Source: Burkholderia sp. 8Y
Lineage (GTDB): Bacteria; Pseudomonadota; Gammaproteobacteria; Burkholderiales; Burkholderiaceae
Assembly: GCF_902506145.1 (NCBI RefSeq)
Contig: NZ_LR733520.1
Coordinates: 1,587,334 to 1,651,333 of the forward strand
Direction of reading: 5' to 3'
Length of the DNA stretch: 64,000 nt
This document shows positions 47,901-57,289 of this stretch, in pieces. A program made the translations under genes and the position numbers. Under the pieces are notes generated by a model. The model saw nothing but the letters and a program-made list of their open reading frames with translations. It searched no databases and had not been told where the DNA came from. The stretch's first letter is position 1, and every line of letters starts with the position of its first letter.

Positions 47901-50369
47901 CTAGCGTTTCTTGCGCGCCGGCCGCCCTTGCGCCGCGGACTTCGACGTCGAGTTCGGTGTCCCGGCGCGCTTCTTCGCCGCGCCGCCGCGCGCCGCCGGT
48001 GACGCGCCCTTCTTCGTGCCGCCGCGCTGACGCGTGCTCGCGGCGTCGTCGTTCAGCGGACGAACGCGCGGGCCCGCTGCGCCGTTACCGCTTGCGGCAC
48101 CGTGGTCGCCTGCGCTGGATGACGGACGCGGCGACGGCTTCACCGGCGTATCGCGCACCAGACGGAAGTCGATCTTGCGTGCATCGAGATCCACGCGGCC
48201 CACCTGCACGCGCACGCGATCGGTCATCCGGTAGCGGATGCCAGTGCGCTCGCCGCGCAGTTCGTTCTTGATCTCGTCGTACTGGAAGTAGTCGGAGCCG
48301 AGTTCGGTCACATGCACGAGCCCTTCGATAAACAGCGAATCCAGTTGCACGAATATGCCGAACGACGTCACGCCGTTCACCATGCCGCCGTATTCCTCAC
48401 CGAGCTTGTCGCGCATGAAATAGCACTTGAGCCACGCTTCGACGTCGCGTGATGCTTCGTCGGCGCGACGCTCGTTCGACGAGCAATGCAGCCCGAGCTC
48501 TTCCCACACCGCGACGCTATTGCGCGACCGGCCGCGCGCGGTGTCGTCGGCCAGTTGCATTTCGCGGGCGGCTTTCGTCAGGCCCGTGCTGAGCGACACG
48601 TCATGGCCGATGTCCGGCAGATACTTCTTGCCCTGGAGAATCGCGTAAATGGCGCGATGCGTGAGCAAGTCGGGATAGCGGCGAATCGGGCTCGTGAAGT
48701 GCGCGTACGCTTCATACGCGAGCCCGAAGTGGCCGATGTTGTCGGGGCTGTAGACGGCCTGCTGCATCGAGCGCAGAACCATCGACTGAAGCATCTGCGC
48801 ATCCGGCCGGTCGCGGATCTGCGCGATGAGCGCCGCGTAGTCGCTCGCGTGCGGCTTGTCGCCGCCTGTGAGCGTCAGGCCGACGCCGCGCAGGAATTGC
48901 CGCAGGTTCTCGAGCTTTTCCTCAGTCGGCCCCGCATGCACGCGATACAGCCCCGGATGCTTGTTGCGCTTGAGGAAGTCCGCCGCGCAGACGTTCGCCG
49001 CGAGCATGCATTCCTCGATCAGCCGGTGCGCGTCATTGCGATGCCGCGGCAGAATCTGTTCGATCTTGCCCTGCGAGTTCACGACGATATACGTCTCCGT
49101 CGTATCGAAGTCGATCGCACCGCGCTTCTGGCGCGCCGCGTGCAGCGACTTGAACACGCCGTGGAGATTCTGGAGCTGCGGCACGAGCTCCGCGCGGCGC
49201 GCGGCTTCCGGGCCCTTGGTATTGGCGAGCACGGCCGCGACTTCGGTGTACGTGAGACGCGCCGCCGAATGCATCACGCCCGGATAGAACTGATACGCCT
49301 TGATCTCGCCGCGCGCGGTGATGACCATGTCGCACACGAGCACGCAGCGGTCGACATCCGGATTCAGCGAGCACAGGCCGTTGGAGAGCTTCTCCGGCAG
49401 CATCGGAATCACGCGGCGCGGGAAGTACACCGACGTGCTGCGGTCGAGCGCATCGACGTCGAGCGGATCGTTCGGGCGCACGTAATGCGACACATCGGCG
49501 ATCGCCACGAGCAGACGGAAGCCCTGTCCCCGCCCCACGGCCACCGGCTCGCAATAGACGGCGTCGTCGAAATCGCGGGCATCTTCGCCGTCGATCGTGA
49601 CGAGCGGCACGTCGCGCAGATCCACGCGATGCCGGATGTCCACCGGCCGCACTTCGTCGGGCAGCTTCGCGGCCGAGGCCAGCGCGGCATCGCTGAACTG
49701 ATGCGGCACGCCGTACTTGCGCACCGCGATCTCGATTTCCATGCCGGGATCGTCGATATCCCCGATCACCTCGGCAACGCGCCCGAGCGGCTGCGAATGC
49801 CGGCTCGGAAAATCCGTCAGATCGACGGACACGACCTGCCCGACTTTCGCCTTCTTCGGATTTTGCGTGATCAGAATGTCGTGGCCGATGCGCTTGTCTT
49901 CCGGCACAAGAAGCAGCGCGCCGTTCTCATTGACGAGCCGCCCGATGATGCGCTTGTTCGCGCGGTCGGTCACTTCGACGATATGTCCTTCCGGCCGCCC
50001 GCGCCGGTCGTAGCCGACGATGCGCGCAAGCACGCGGTCATTGTGCATGACCTTCTGCATCTCGCCGTTCGGCAGGAAGAGATCGTCCTGGCCGTCGTCG
50101 CGAATCAGGAAGCCGAAGCCGTCGCGATGGCCCTGCACACGCCCCGCGACAAAATTCGACGGATGCGTGAGCTGGTAATGGCCGCGCTTGTCGAGGCGGA
50201 TCTGCCCGTCGCGTTCCATGGCCGCGAGTCGCTTGAAGAATCCTTCGCGCTCCTGGCGCTTGATCGACAGGGCCTCGGCGATGTCGTTCGCGGAATGAGG
50301 CGTTTCGCTCGTGCGCAGCACGCCGAGAATCTCTTCGCGGCTGGGAATCGGATACGGATATTTGCTCAA
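47901..50369 (-). CDS. rnr: Ribonuclease R
   Basis: An 822-residue 3'-5' exoribonuclease of the RNB family able to degrade structured RNA. It has an N-terminal winged helix ([20 protein letters not shown]), two cold-shock domains, the RNB core with [14 protein letters not shown] (metal-binding aspartates) and an S1 domain ([20 protein letters not shown]). The Lys/Arg/Ala tail of ~80 residues is longer in basic content than average. The start (MSKYPYP) is the first ATG of the frame. Confidence 0.95.
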   Translation of the reverse strand: MSKYPYPIPSREEILGVLRTSETPHSANDIAEALSIKRQEREGFFKRLAAMERDGQIRLDKRGHYQLTHPSNFVAGRVQGHRDGFGFLIRDDGQDDLFLPNGEMQKVMHNDRVLARIVGYDRRGRPEGHIVEVTDRANKRIIGRLVNENGALLLVPEDKRIGHDILITQNPKKAKVGQVVSVDLTDFPSRHSQPLGRVAEVIGDIDDPGMEIEIAVRKYGVPHQFSDAALASAAKLPDEVRPVDIRHRVDLRDVPLVTIDGEDARDFDDAVYCEPVAVGRGQGFRLLVAIADVSHYVRPNDPLDVDALDRSTSVYFPRRVIPMLPEKLSNGLCSLNPDVDRCVLVCDMVITARGEIKAYQFYPGVMHSAARLTYTEVAAVLANTKGPEAARRAELVPQLQNLHGVFKSLHAARQKRGAIDFDTTETYIVVNSQGKIEQILPRHRNDAHRLIEECMLAANVCAADFLKRNKHPGLYRVHAGPTEEKLENLRQFLRGVGLTLTGGDKPHASDYAALIAQIRDRPDAQMLQSMVLRSMQQAVYSPDNIGHFGLAYEAYAHFTSPIRRYPDLLTHRAIYAILQGKKYLPDIGHDVSLSTGLTKAAREMQLADDTARGRSRNSVAVWEELGLHCSSNERRADEASRDVEAWLKCYFMRDKLGEEYGGMVNGVTSFGIFVQLDSLFIEGLVHVTELGSDYFQYDEIKNELRGERTGIRYRMTDRVRVQVGRVDLDARKIDFRLVRDTPVKPSPRPSSSAGDHGAASGNGAAGPRVRPLNDDAASTRQRGGTKKGASPAARGGAAKKRAGTPNSTSKSAAQGRPARKKR

Positions 50370-50556
50370 GGGCTTAATAGAGTTCTTCTCGTTGGACTGG
50401 ACTTTCGCCGGGTTTTGCCGTTAGTCGAGCGGCAATCGTTGAAATCATTCTAACACTGCCTATTGTGGGTACCGGCGTGGCATCGGCCGCCCGGACGGCG
50501 CTCGCGGCCTTCTGCGGAAGCAAACCGCAGCCCCGCCGCGTGCGGCGTCGAAACGC

Positions 50557-50584
50557 TTGACAGCAGTTTCCCAGTCGCTATAAT
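50557..50584 (+). promoter_or_regulatory. Consensus sigma-70 promoter of the first tRNA-Leu
   Basis: TTGACA (50557-50562), a 16-bp spacer and TATAAT (50579-50584): both boxes are perfect. Transcription would start near 50591, about 33 nt before the tRNA. Confidence 0.9.
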
Positions 50585-50623
50585 GGCGTTCTTTGCTGCT
50601 CAACGCAGACAAAACGCACCCTT

Positions 50624-50710
50624 GCCCAGGTGGCGGAATTGGTAGACGCACTAGGTTCAGGTCCTAGCGGTGGCAACACCGTGGAGGTTCGAGTCCTCTC
50701 TTGGGCACCA
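50624..50710 (+). tRNA. tRNA-Leu (anticodon CAG), copy 1
   Basis: An 87-nt class II tRNA with encoded CCA. Acceptor GCCCAGG pairs with CTTGGGC (one G-U), the anticodon stem-loop CTAGG-TTCAGGT-CCTAG gives CAG, a long variable arm (GGTGGCAACACC) follows and the T-loop is GGTTCGAGTCC. It differs from the second copy by one acceptor base. Confidence 0.96.
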
Positions 50711-50719
50711 GATGTCGGA

Positions 50720-50750
50720 AAACGCCACCCTCGGGTGGCGTTTTCTTTTT
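50720..50750 (+). terminator. Terminator after tRNA-Leu copy 1
   Basis: AACGCCACC (50721-50729) and GGTGGCGTT (50734-50742) form a stem with a CTCG loop, followed by TTTTCTTTTT. Confidence 0.92.
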
Positions 50751-50797
50751 ATGCGGAGACCGTGCTTTTTTCGGCTCCGGCCAGTCGTGAAGCGCAG

Positions 50798-50830
50798 TTG
50801 ACACGGCTTGGCTTCCCGCTAAAATAGCGG
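50798..50830 (+). promoter_or_regulatory. Promoter of the second tRNA-Leu with palindromic -10
   Basis: TTGACA (50798-50803), a 16-bp spacer and TAAAAT (50820-50825). The -10 box sits in the palindrome CCGCTAAAATAGCGG (50816-50830), extended by one base pair on each side. The identical 15-mer lies upstream of pyrD. Confidence 0.85.
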
Positions 50831-50847
50831 GCTTGCTGTACCCCTTG

Positions 50848-50934
50848 GCCCAGGTGGCGGAATTGGTAGACGCACTAGGTTCAGGTCCTAGCGGTGGCAA
50901 CACCGTGGAGGTTCGAGTCCTCTCCTGGGCACCA
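50848..50934 (+). tRNA. tRNA-Leu (anticodon CAG), copy 2
   Basis: An 87-nt tRNA identical to copy 1 apart from a C in place of T in the 3' acceptor strand (CCTGGGC), giving a full Watson-Crick acceptor stem. CCA is encoded. It has its own promoter and terminator. Confidence 0.96.
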
Positions 50935-50988
50935 AGGTCTCTTTCTTGCAAAGCGCGTTTGATGTACATGCGCGTCTTGCGCCGCAAT

Positions 50989-51025
50989 CAGCCCCACGCA
51001 CATGCACGTGGGGCTTTTTGTTTTC
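50989..51025 (+). terminator. Terminator after tRNA-Leu copy 2
   Basis: GCCCCACG (50991-50998) and CGTGGGGC (51007-51014) form the stem, followed by TTTTTGTTTT. The remaining bases to 51267 hold only the leader of the MFS gene, with no other feature seen. Confidence 0.9.
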
Positions 51026-51267
51026 TGCGCACAAATACTTCTATTCGGCTTCATTTCGCTTTCGTTTTTATTCGGCTCCTCGTTCGAATCGAAGCTAAAT
51101 GAATGAATCGGCCGGATTATCGTCTTCCCTCTACCAGTACCGGTCTGCACGCTCTTAAACGGCGGCGTACACTCGTCCCTGCCGATGCGGCTTCGTGCAT
51201 CGCGTGATGCCGCATCGCAATCGCATTGCAAATCAAGCTGATCAATACTGATTCGGAGAGCAAGGCG

Positions 51268-52488
51268 ATGAGTTGGACGCGAGAACAAAGAAACGTAACG
51301 ATTGCCGCTTATCTCGGCTGGACACTGGACGCATTCGATTTCTTCCTGATGGTCTTCGTGCTGAAGGACATCGCCGCGGAATTCAACACCAAGATTCCCG
51401 AAGTCGCGTTTGCGATCACGCTTACGCTCGCGATGCGCCCGATCGGCGCGCTGATTTTCGGCCGGCTCGCGGACAAGTTCGGCCGCCGTCCGACGCTGAT
51501 GGTCAACATCGCGTGTTATTCGCTGCTCGAATTGTTATCCGGCCTCGCGCCCAATCTGGCGACGCTGCTCATCTTGCGCGCGCTATTTGGCATTGCGATG
51601 GGCGGCGAATGGGGCGTCGGCTCTGCATTAACGATGGAGACCGTGCCGCCCAAGGCGCGGGGCTTCGTGTCCGGGCTCTTGCAGGCGGGCTATCCGAGCG
51701 GCTATCTGCTGGCGTCGATCGTCTTTGGCGTGCTGTATCAGTTCGTCGGCTGGCGCGGAATGTTCTTTGTCGGCGTCGCGCCCGCGCTGCTTGTGCTTTA
51801 TGTCCGCGCGCACGTGCCGGAATCTCCCGCGTGGCGAGCGATGGAAAAACGCGAGCGCCCCGGCCTTCTCGCGACGCTCAAGAAGAATTGGGCGCTTTCT
51901 CTTTACGCGATCATTCTGATGACCGCATTCAATTTCTTCTCGCACGGCACGCAGGATCTTTATCCGACGTTCCTGCGCGAACAGCATCACTTCGATCCGC
52001 ATACGGTTTCGATCATTACTATCGTGTTGAATATCGGCGCGATTGTCGGCGGACTGTTTTTTGGCGCGTTGTCCGAGCGCATCGGGCGGCGCGTGGCCAT
52101 TTTCATCGCGGCGCTGATTGCGTTGCCGGTGCTTTATCTCTGGGCGTTCTCGGTGACTCCGGTTGCGTTGGCGATTGGCGCGTTTCTGATGCAGATTTCG
52201 GTGCAGGGCGCGTGGGGCGTGATTCCGGTGCATCTGAACGAGATATCGCCGGATGAGATTCGCGCGACATTTCCGGGGCTCGTGTATCAACTCGGCAATT
52301 TGCTGGCGGCAATCAATGCGACGATGCAGGCGTCGATTGCCACCTCGCATGGAAACAACTACGGCATGGCCATGGCTATCGTCGCGGGCACGGTTGCGGT
52401 GTTGATTGCCGCGCTAATCTTCTTTAGCCGTGAGCGCCGGGGGATCGATATGACGCGGTCGGCGGAGGAAGTGGGGGCGACGGGATAG
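51268..52488 (+). CDS. MFS carboxylate transporter (NanT/JEN1-like, sialate:proton symport branch)
   Basis: A 406-residue major facilitator with twelve hydrophobic segments. The N-terminus WTLDAFDFFLMVFVLKDIA, the loop 2-3 motif GRLADKFGRRPTL and GIAMGGEWGVGSALTMETVP are the hallmark of the lactate/pyruvate and sialate:proton symport branch, together with PESPAW and GALSERIGRR. Likely substrates are small carboxylates such as lactate or pyruvate; this is inference. The ATG at 51268 has a weak ribosome-binding site (GGAGAGCAAGG further upstream). Confidence 0.88.
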   Translation: MSWTREQRNVTIAAYLGWTLDAFDFFLMVFVLKDIAAEFNTKIPEVAFAITLTLAMRPIGALIFGRLADKFGRRPTLMVNIACYSLLELLSGLAPNLATLLILRALFGIAMGGEWGVGSALTMETVPPKARGFVSGLLQAGYPSGYLLASIVFGVLYQFVGWRGMFFVGVAPALLVLYVRAHVPESPAWRAMEKRERPGLLATLKKNWALSLYAIILMTAFNFFSHGTQDLYPTFLREQHHFDPHTVSIITIVLNIGAIVGGLFFGALSERIGRRVAIFIAALIALPVLYLWAFSVTPVALAIGAFLMQISVQGAWGVIPVHLNEISPDEIRATFPGLVYQLGNLLAAINATMQASIATSHGNNYGMAMAIVAGTVAVLIAALIFFSRERRGIDMTRSAEEVGATG

Positions 52489-52698
52489 GCGTTGTTGTGA
52501 ACGCGTAGCCCTGCGTGAGCGGGGCTACCGGGCGGAACGTTCACGCCACGAGCGCGTGGCGCGCGGCCGAACTGGTGCCGCGATGCTCCAGCGAAATCTG
52601 ACTCACCTAATGGACTGGCAATCGCCCAACGGAAGAACGCGCCGCATTTCCCGTTTACCCCTGACTAGCGCAAAGGCGCTGTCAAACGGGAGGAGCCC

Positions 52699-53580
52699 AT
52701 GACGCGAGCGCGTCGCCGTCGAATCTCGCACTGGACGATCGCATGCGCGCTGTCAGCGTTGATGGCAGCCCACACCGCGCAAGCGCAAGCCACCTCCCAG
52801 CCCGAAATCAACGACTTCGCGGTAAAAACCGCCGACCAGCAAGCACACTGGCTCGCCCGCGCCGCTGCCGACGGCACGCTCGCGCACCTCGGCGACGGCG
52901 AGCTCGTCGCCCTCTTCCGTTCGCTCGATCCCGGCACGCTGCCGCGCTATTTGCGCGACGGCCTGCGCCGCTACGCGTCCTGCGAATTTACGATGCTCCG
53001 ACGCGAGCGCATCGACGGTAAATGGCCGAAGCGCCCCGACCATATGCTCGTGCGCGTCACGCGCGATCCGCTGCGCGTGTACGCCAAATGGCTGCCGGAT
53101 GGCGCCCATGCGGGCCAGGAAGTCATCTACGACGAATCGAAGCGTCCCGGCGAACTCTACGGTCATCTCGGCGGTATCTTCAGCGTCGTGCCGATGTGGG
53201 CGTCGTTGAACGGGCCGCTGGCCCGCGCCCAATCAAATCATTCGATCCGCGAGCTCGGCATCGATGCCATCACGCAGCGTTTCATCGACGAAGGCCGGAA
53301 GTTCGCCGACGCAGGTCTGACGCAGCCGTCGGCTATCGCGGTGACGACCGTGAACGGCGTGCGCGTCGTCGCGTTGACGTACGTGGCGCCGGCCGGCCAG
53401 CCCGATTTCTATGCGAAGCGTGAAGTACTCGATCTAGATCTGGAGCAGCCGCTTTTTCGGGCCGTCGAATCCTTCGACAACGAAGGGAAGATTTTCGAAA
53501 GCGTCACGTTCGAGCACATCGAGCCAAAGCCGTTCGACGACCTGACGTTCGATCCGCAGAACGCCGACTACCGCTTCTGA
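52699..53580 (+). CDS. DUF1571 secreted protein
   Basis: A 293-residue protein with a basic N-terminus and hydrophobic stretch ending TAQAQA, which is a typical cleavage site, so it is probably periplasmic or secreted. The body matches DUF1571 (CEFTMLRRERIDGKWPKRPD, RVYAKWLPDGAHAGQEVIYD, DFYAKREVLDLDLEQPLF). The family resembles outer-membrane lipoprotein carrier folds in pattern, but no function is established. A strong ribosome-binding site GGGAGGAG precedes the ATG. Confidence 0.82.
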   Translation: MTRARRRRISHWTIACALSALMAAHTAQAQATSQPEINDFAVKTADQQAHWLARAAADGTLAHLGDGELVALFRSLDPGTLPRYLRDGLRRYASCEFTMLRRERIDGKWPKRPDHMLVRVTRDPLRVYAKWLPDGAHAGQEVIYDESKRPGELYGHLGGIFSVVPMWASLNGPLARAQSNHSIRELGIDAITQRFIDEGRKFADAGLTQPSAIAVTTVNGVRVVALTYVAPAGQPDFYAKREVLDLDLEQPLFRAVESFDNEGKIFESVTFEHIEPKPFDDLTFDPQNADYRF

Positions 53581-53750
53581 AGCGCCCGCTGACTGCGTGA
53601 CATGCGCTGTAACAAACGCATCGGTGCCGCCGCGCCGTCTTTAAGCCTCGCCTAAGTTTCGGCCGATACGCTTCCCGCACTTCATCATCGACATCCACGA
53701 GGCCGCTCCGTCAGCGGCGCGAATCGTCATGTAACCCAAGGAGTTCGCGC

Positions 53751-53990
53751 ATGAACCTCCGCTCTGCTTCGGCTCCTGTGCGAGCCATCAAACGGCTTTT
53801 GAGCCATCACGAGATCGCCACCCTGCTTCTGCTGATGCACGCGCCGATCGACGCGTTGGCCGCGCCGCCCGACGTGGCATCGCTCAAGGAATACGGCTAC
53901 GTGGAGATTGTCTCGCCGGACGCGGACGGCCCCAAAGTGCGGCTCACCGACGACGGCAACGCCGTCCTGCGCGGCTTGGGCGTCAAGTAG
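53751..53990 (+). CDS. Small conserved-type hypothetical protein
   Basis: A 79-residue protein with a ribosome-binding site AAGGAG about 8 bp before the ATG. Its first half is basic and hydrophobic (AIKRLLSHHEIATLLLLMHA); the second half reads LKEYGYVEIVSPDADGPKVR then LTDDGNAVLRGLG. The pattern helix-helix-beta-hairpin ending in LTxxGxAVLR looks like a small winged-helix DNA-binding domain. I do not recognise a named family. Confidence 0.65.
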   Translation: MNLRSASAPVRAIKRLLSHHEIATLLLLMHAPIDALAAPPDVASLKEYGYVEIVSPDADGPKVRLTDDGNAVLRGLGVK

Positions 53991-54062
53991 GCGCCCCGCC
54001 CGGCATCGCGATCTCTGTAATAATCGGTCGAACCTTCACCACCGATCGAGGAGTGATTCGCG

Positions 54063-54851
54063 ATGTCCGCATTGCAACCCATCGTTCAACGTGTGCTGCT
54101 GACTAACGACGACGGCATCGACGCGCCCGGCTTGGCCGTGCTCGAAGCCGTCGCCGCCGAACTCGCGCACGAAGTCTGGGTCGTCGCACCCGAACACGAT
54201 CAGAGCGGTACATCGCATTCCATCAGCCTGCATTCGCCGCTGCGCATCTCGCGTCAGGGCGAACGGCGCTTCGGCGTTCAGGGCACACCTGGCGACTGCG
54301 TCGTGATGGCCGCGCGTCATCTCATGAAAGACGCGCCGCCGACGCTCGTGCTGTCGGGCATCAATCGCGGCGCGAATCTCGGCGTCGAGACGATGTTCTC
54401 GGGCACCGTCGGCGCGGCGATGACCGGCCTTCTGCTCGGCCTGCCTTCCATTGCGCTCAGTCAGGCGTTCTCCGACCGCGAAAGCGTGCGCTGGGATACC
54501 GCGCGTGCGCTCGCGCCCGGCGTGATCCGTCAGTTGCTGGCCATCTCGCACGACGCGCCGACGTGCCTCAACGTCAACTTCCCCGACTGCGATGCGTCCG
54601 CCGCCGGTCCGCTGACCGTGACGCGGCAAGGCGTCGGCCTCGTGGAAGGCATCGACGTGCTGGAGAAGACCGATCCGCGCGGCATCGACTATTTCTGGCT
54701 GAGATTTCAGCGCGGTCCGCGTGAGAACGCGCCCGACAGCGAAACCGCCGTGGTCGCGAGCAAGCGCGTTTCAGTGACGCCGCTGCATTTCGATCGCACC
54801 GACTCGCGCACGTTCGCCGTGCTCGAAGCGGGGCTGCGCGGCGGCGCGTGA
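54063..54851 (+). CDS. SurE-family 5'/3'-nucleotidase, second copy
   Basis: A 262-residue SurE homologue. The metal site reads RVLLTNDDGIDAPGL, with QSGTSHSISLHSPLR and LSGINRGANLGVETMFSG, which differ clearly from the surE copy at 5533 (for example RGANLG for NGQNVG). So this is a paralogue, not a recent duplicate. It lies in a different setting without pcm or rpoS, next to a DUF2147 gene. Substrate preference may differ. Confidence 0.92.
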   Translation: MSALQPIVQRVLLTNDDGIDAPGLAVLEAVAAELAHEVWVVAPEHDQSGTSHSISLHSPLRISRQGERRFGVQGTPGDCVVMAARHLMKDAPPTLVLSGINRGANLGVETMFSGTVGAAMTGLLLGLPSIALSQAFSDRESVRWDTARALAPGVIRQLLAISHDAPTCLNVNFPDCDASAAGPLTVTRQGVGLVEGIDVLEKTDPRGIDYFWLRFQRGPRENAPDSETAVVASKRVSVTPLHFDRTDSRTFAVLEAGLRGGA

Positions 54852-54991
54852 TCCTAGAGCCTTTCCTCCCAAACGCGACGGACGGTTTCTCGTATGCTGC
54901 GTCGGCGGCGCGACGTCGCAGCGTTCGTGCGTTGGGGAATGCGCCCGGCAACGGCTCCGGGCGCCGAAAATCACAAAAACAAGGAGGCGAC

Positions 54992-55456
54992 ATGAAACAC
55001 ATCAACGGCGGCGCGGTGGCCCGCTTCGCGGCTGGCGCGCTCATCGCGATGTCGGCGGCGGGTGCGTTCGCGCAAGCATCGACGCCCGCAGGCACCTGGC
55101 AAACCATCGATGACGCGACCGGCAAGCCGAAGGCGATCATCCAGATCATCGACGACGGCAGCGGGCAGCTTTCCGGCAAGGTCGTGCGCGGCATCGGCGA
55201 ATTTGAACATCCGGACCGGCGCTGCACCGCGTGTACCGACGACCGCAAGGATCAACTCGTCAAGGGCATGACCATCATCAACGGCATGAGACAGAACGGC
55301 GATACGTGGGAAGGCGGCCAGATTCTGGACCCGGAGAACGGCAAGCTCTACAAGTGCAAGATGAAGCTCGAAGACGGCGGGCAGAAGCTCGTGGTGCGCG
55401 GTTATATCGGCGTGTCGCTGCTCGGGCGCTCGCAGACGTGGGTCCGGCAGCAGTAA
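54992..55456 (+). CDS. DUF2147 secreted protein
   Basis: A 154-residue protein with a signal peptide ending GAFAQA. The body matches DUF2147 (PAGTWQTIDDATGKPKAII, GQLSGKVVRG, WEGGQILDPENGKLYKCKMK, LVVRGYIGVSLLGRSQTWVR), a lipocalin-like beta barrel of unknown function. Two cysteines (CTAC) lie in the middle. The strong site AAGGAGG (54981-54987) fixes the ATG at 54992. A terminator follows. Confidence 0.88.
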   Translation: MKHINGGAVARFAAGALIAMSAAGAFAQASTPAGTWQTIDDATGKPKAIIQIIDDGSGQLSGKVVRGIGEFEHPDRRCTACTDDRKDQLVKGMTIINGMRQNGDTWEGGQILDPENGKLYKCKMKLEDGGQKLVVRGYIGVSLLGRSQTWVRQQ

Positions 55457-55477
55457 CGCATTCCGGCGCACCAAGCA

Positions 55478-55518
55478 AAAGCGGGCGAAAGACTGCGTGT
55501 CTTCCGCCCGCTTCTTTT
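55478..55518 (+). terminator. Terminator after the DUF2147 gene
   Basis: AAGCGGGCG (55479-55487) pairs with CGCCCGCTT (55505-55513), followed by CTTTTC. Confidence 0.8.
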
Positions 55519-55537
55519 CGTTCAATTGCAGTGAAAC

Positions 55538-55954
55538 TCAGGCAGCCTGCCGAACCGATACATTGCCCTGCGGCAACTGCGCAACCGCGATGGCAAGCAT
55601 CGGCTCCGCCGCTTCGGCCGTTGCGACGGGCAATTCAGCCGGCACGCGCATGCGCGAAGTCATGAGCCCGTACAGCGATTCGCCGGCGGGGCCGAAAAGC
55701 TGCGTCATCACGCGCAGCAGCACGCCCGATTCATGCCACGCCTTGAAGCGGCGATGGCACGTCTGATACGACGGATACTTGCGCGGCAGCGTGGACCACG
55801 ACGCGCCGCTGTACATGACCCAGAGGACGCCGTTGAGCACAGCGCGGGTGTTCGCGAGAGGACGGCCGCGCAACTCCGAGCGCGGACGCAATTCCGGAAG
55901 CAGCGGTGCGACCATCTGCCATTCTTCGTCGGACATATCGCGGTAGGGTTTCAC
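55538..55954 (-). CDS. Stand-alone DUF4096 (IS5-type transposase N-terminal) protein with unrelated tail
   Basis: A 138-residue protein. The first ~90 residues (YRDMSDEEWQMVAPLLPELRP, GRPLANTRAVLNGVLWVMYS, WSTLPRKYPSYQTCHRRFKAW) are the DUF4096 domain at the start of IS5-like transposases. No DDE catalytic domain follows; the tail LMTSRMRVPAELPVATAEAA and AQLPQGNVSVRQAA is of another nature. No flanking inverted repeats were seen. Translation starts at GTG (55952-55954) with GGAGAG about 7 bp upstream; the nearby ATG is out of frame. It may be a domesticated DNA-binding protein or an eroded IS. Confidence 0.75.
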   Translation of the reverse strand: MKPYRDMSDEEWQMVAPLLPELRPRSELRGRPLANTRAVLNGVLWVMYSGASWSTLPRKYPSYQTCHRRFKAWHESGVLLRVMTQLFGPAGESLYGLMTSRMRVPAELPVATAEAAEPMLAIAVAQLPQGNVSVRQAA

Positions 55955-56102
55955 GGCATTCTCTCCAATTAGCAACTGATTAACTGGCCAGAACGATACC
56001 GAGTGCCCTTCAACCGGCAAATCAGAGTGCTCCTAATCTTGAAAATCCCGCGAAAGCCTTATGCCGTTTGGCTAGACGCGTGTTTTTGATTCTCGTATTA
56101 GC

Positions 56103-57200
56103 TCAAGTGAGCGAAATGTTCGCGAGCCGCCGCGGCGCCTCCAGATATTCCTGCGACTGCATTTCGACGATACGCGACACCGTGCGCGCAAACTCGTTCG
56201 CCATCGGACCTTCCACGTACAGGTCCTCCGCCGGCACCGCCGCCGACATCAGCAGCTTGACCTTGTGGTCGTAGAAGACGTCGATGAGCCACGTGAACCG
56301 GCGCGCTTCGGATGCCATGCGCGGCGACATCTGCGGCACGTCCGAGAGAATGACCGCGTGGAAGCGGTTCGCAATTTCGAGGTAGTCGTTCTGCGAGCGC
56401 GGGCCGCCACAGAGCGTCGCGAAGTCGAACCAGACGACGCCATCCGCTTTACGCAGCGCCTTGATCTCGCGTTTTTCGATATGCAGGATCGGGCTTTCGT
56501 CGGGCACGGCCGCGAGCTTCGCGTAGTCCGCGCGCAGCGCCTTGTCCGCCGCCGCACCGAGCGGCGTGTGGTACGCCTTGACTTTCGACAGCGTGCGCTT
56601 GCGATAATCGGTGCCCGCATCGACATTGAGCACGTCGAGATTCTTCTTGAGCAACTCGATGGCCGGCAGCAGCCGGTCGCGGTGCAAGCCCTCGGGATAT
56701 AGCGTGTCGGGCTCGTAGTTGGACGTCATCACGAACTGCACGCCGTTGCTGAACAGACGGTCCAGCAGGCGATACAGGATCATCGCGTCGGCAATGTCCG
56801 AGACGTGAAATTCGTCGAAGCAAATCAGCCGATAACGCTTCGCGATGCGGCGGGCCAGTTCGTCGAGCGGATCGGCTTGCCCCTTCAATTCCTCAAGTTC
56901 GCGATGCACTTCGCGCATGAACTCGTGGAAATGCAGGCGCGTCTTGCGCTGCACGGGCACGATCGCATAGAAGCTGTCCATCAGGAAGCTCTTGCCGCGC
57001 CCGACGCCGCCCCACATGTACACACCGCGCGGCAACTCCGGATGCACGAGAAACTTTCTGATCGCGTTCGAGCGGCGCGCCTTGTATGAGACCCATTCTT
57101 CGTAGCAGCGTTGCAGGCGCGCGACCGCCGCCAGTTGCGCCTCGTCCGACTGATAGCCCCGCGTGCGCAGTTCGTTTTCGTAGTATTCGGTGACGTTCAT
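56103..57200 (-). CDS. zapE: Cell division protein ZapE (AFG1-like ATPase)
   Basis: A 365-residue P-loop ATPase that in E. coli joins the Z-ring late and destabilises FtsZ polymers. The Walker A is WGGVGRGKSFLMDSFY, Walker B CFDEFHVSDIADAMIL and sensor VQFVMTSNYEPDTLYP. The ATG at 57198-57200 (MNVTEYYENEL) matches the family. It is placed directly after odhL, 89 bp away, the usual betaproteobacterial order as I recall. Confidence 0.94.
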   Translation of the reverse strand: MNVTEYYENELRTRGYQSDEAQLAAVARLQRCYEEWVSYKARRSNAIRKFLVHPELPRGVYMWGGVGRGKSFLMDSFYAIVPVQRKTRLHFHEFMREVHRELEELKGQADPLDELARRIAKRYRLICFDEFHVSDIADAMILYRLLDRLFSNGVQFVMTSNYEPDTLYPEGLHRDRLLPAIELLKKNLDVLNVDAGTDYRKRTLSKVKAYHTPLGAAADKALRADYAKLAAVPDESPILHIEKREIKALRKADGVVWFDFATLCGGPRSQNDYLEIANRFHAVILSDVPQMSPRMASEARRFTWLIDVFYDHKVKLLMSAAVPAEDLYVEGPMANEFARTVSRIVEMQSQEYLEAPRRLANISLT

Positions 57201-57289
57201 CTTCTGCCGTTCGATGTGACGAAGGCGAGCGGTTTGATCCGCTCGCCTTCGTGTGCGATGCCCTGCTTGTTGCCCGAAGTCGAGCCGAA

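Noticed and set aside
48486-50453. A 655-residue open frame on the plus strand opposite rnr
   Set aside because: Shadow of rnr; composition is Arg/His/Val-rich, with no recognised domain.
50624-50934. tRNA-Leu pair as an integration site for a genomic island
   Set aside because: No integrase gene and no repeated 3' tRNA end is found downstream; the following genes look like normal chromosome.
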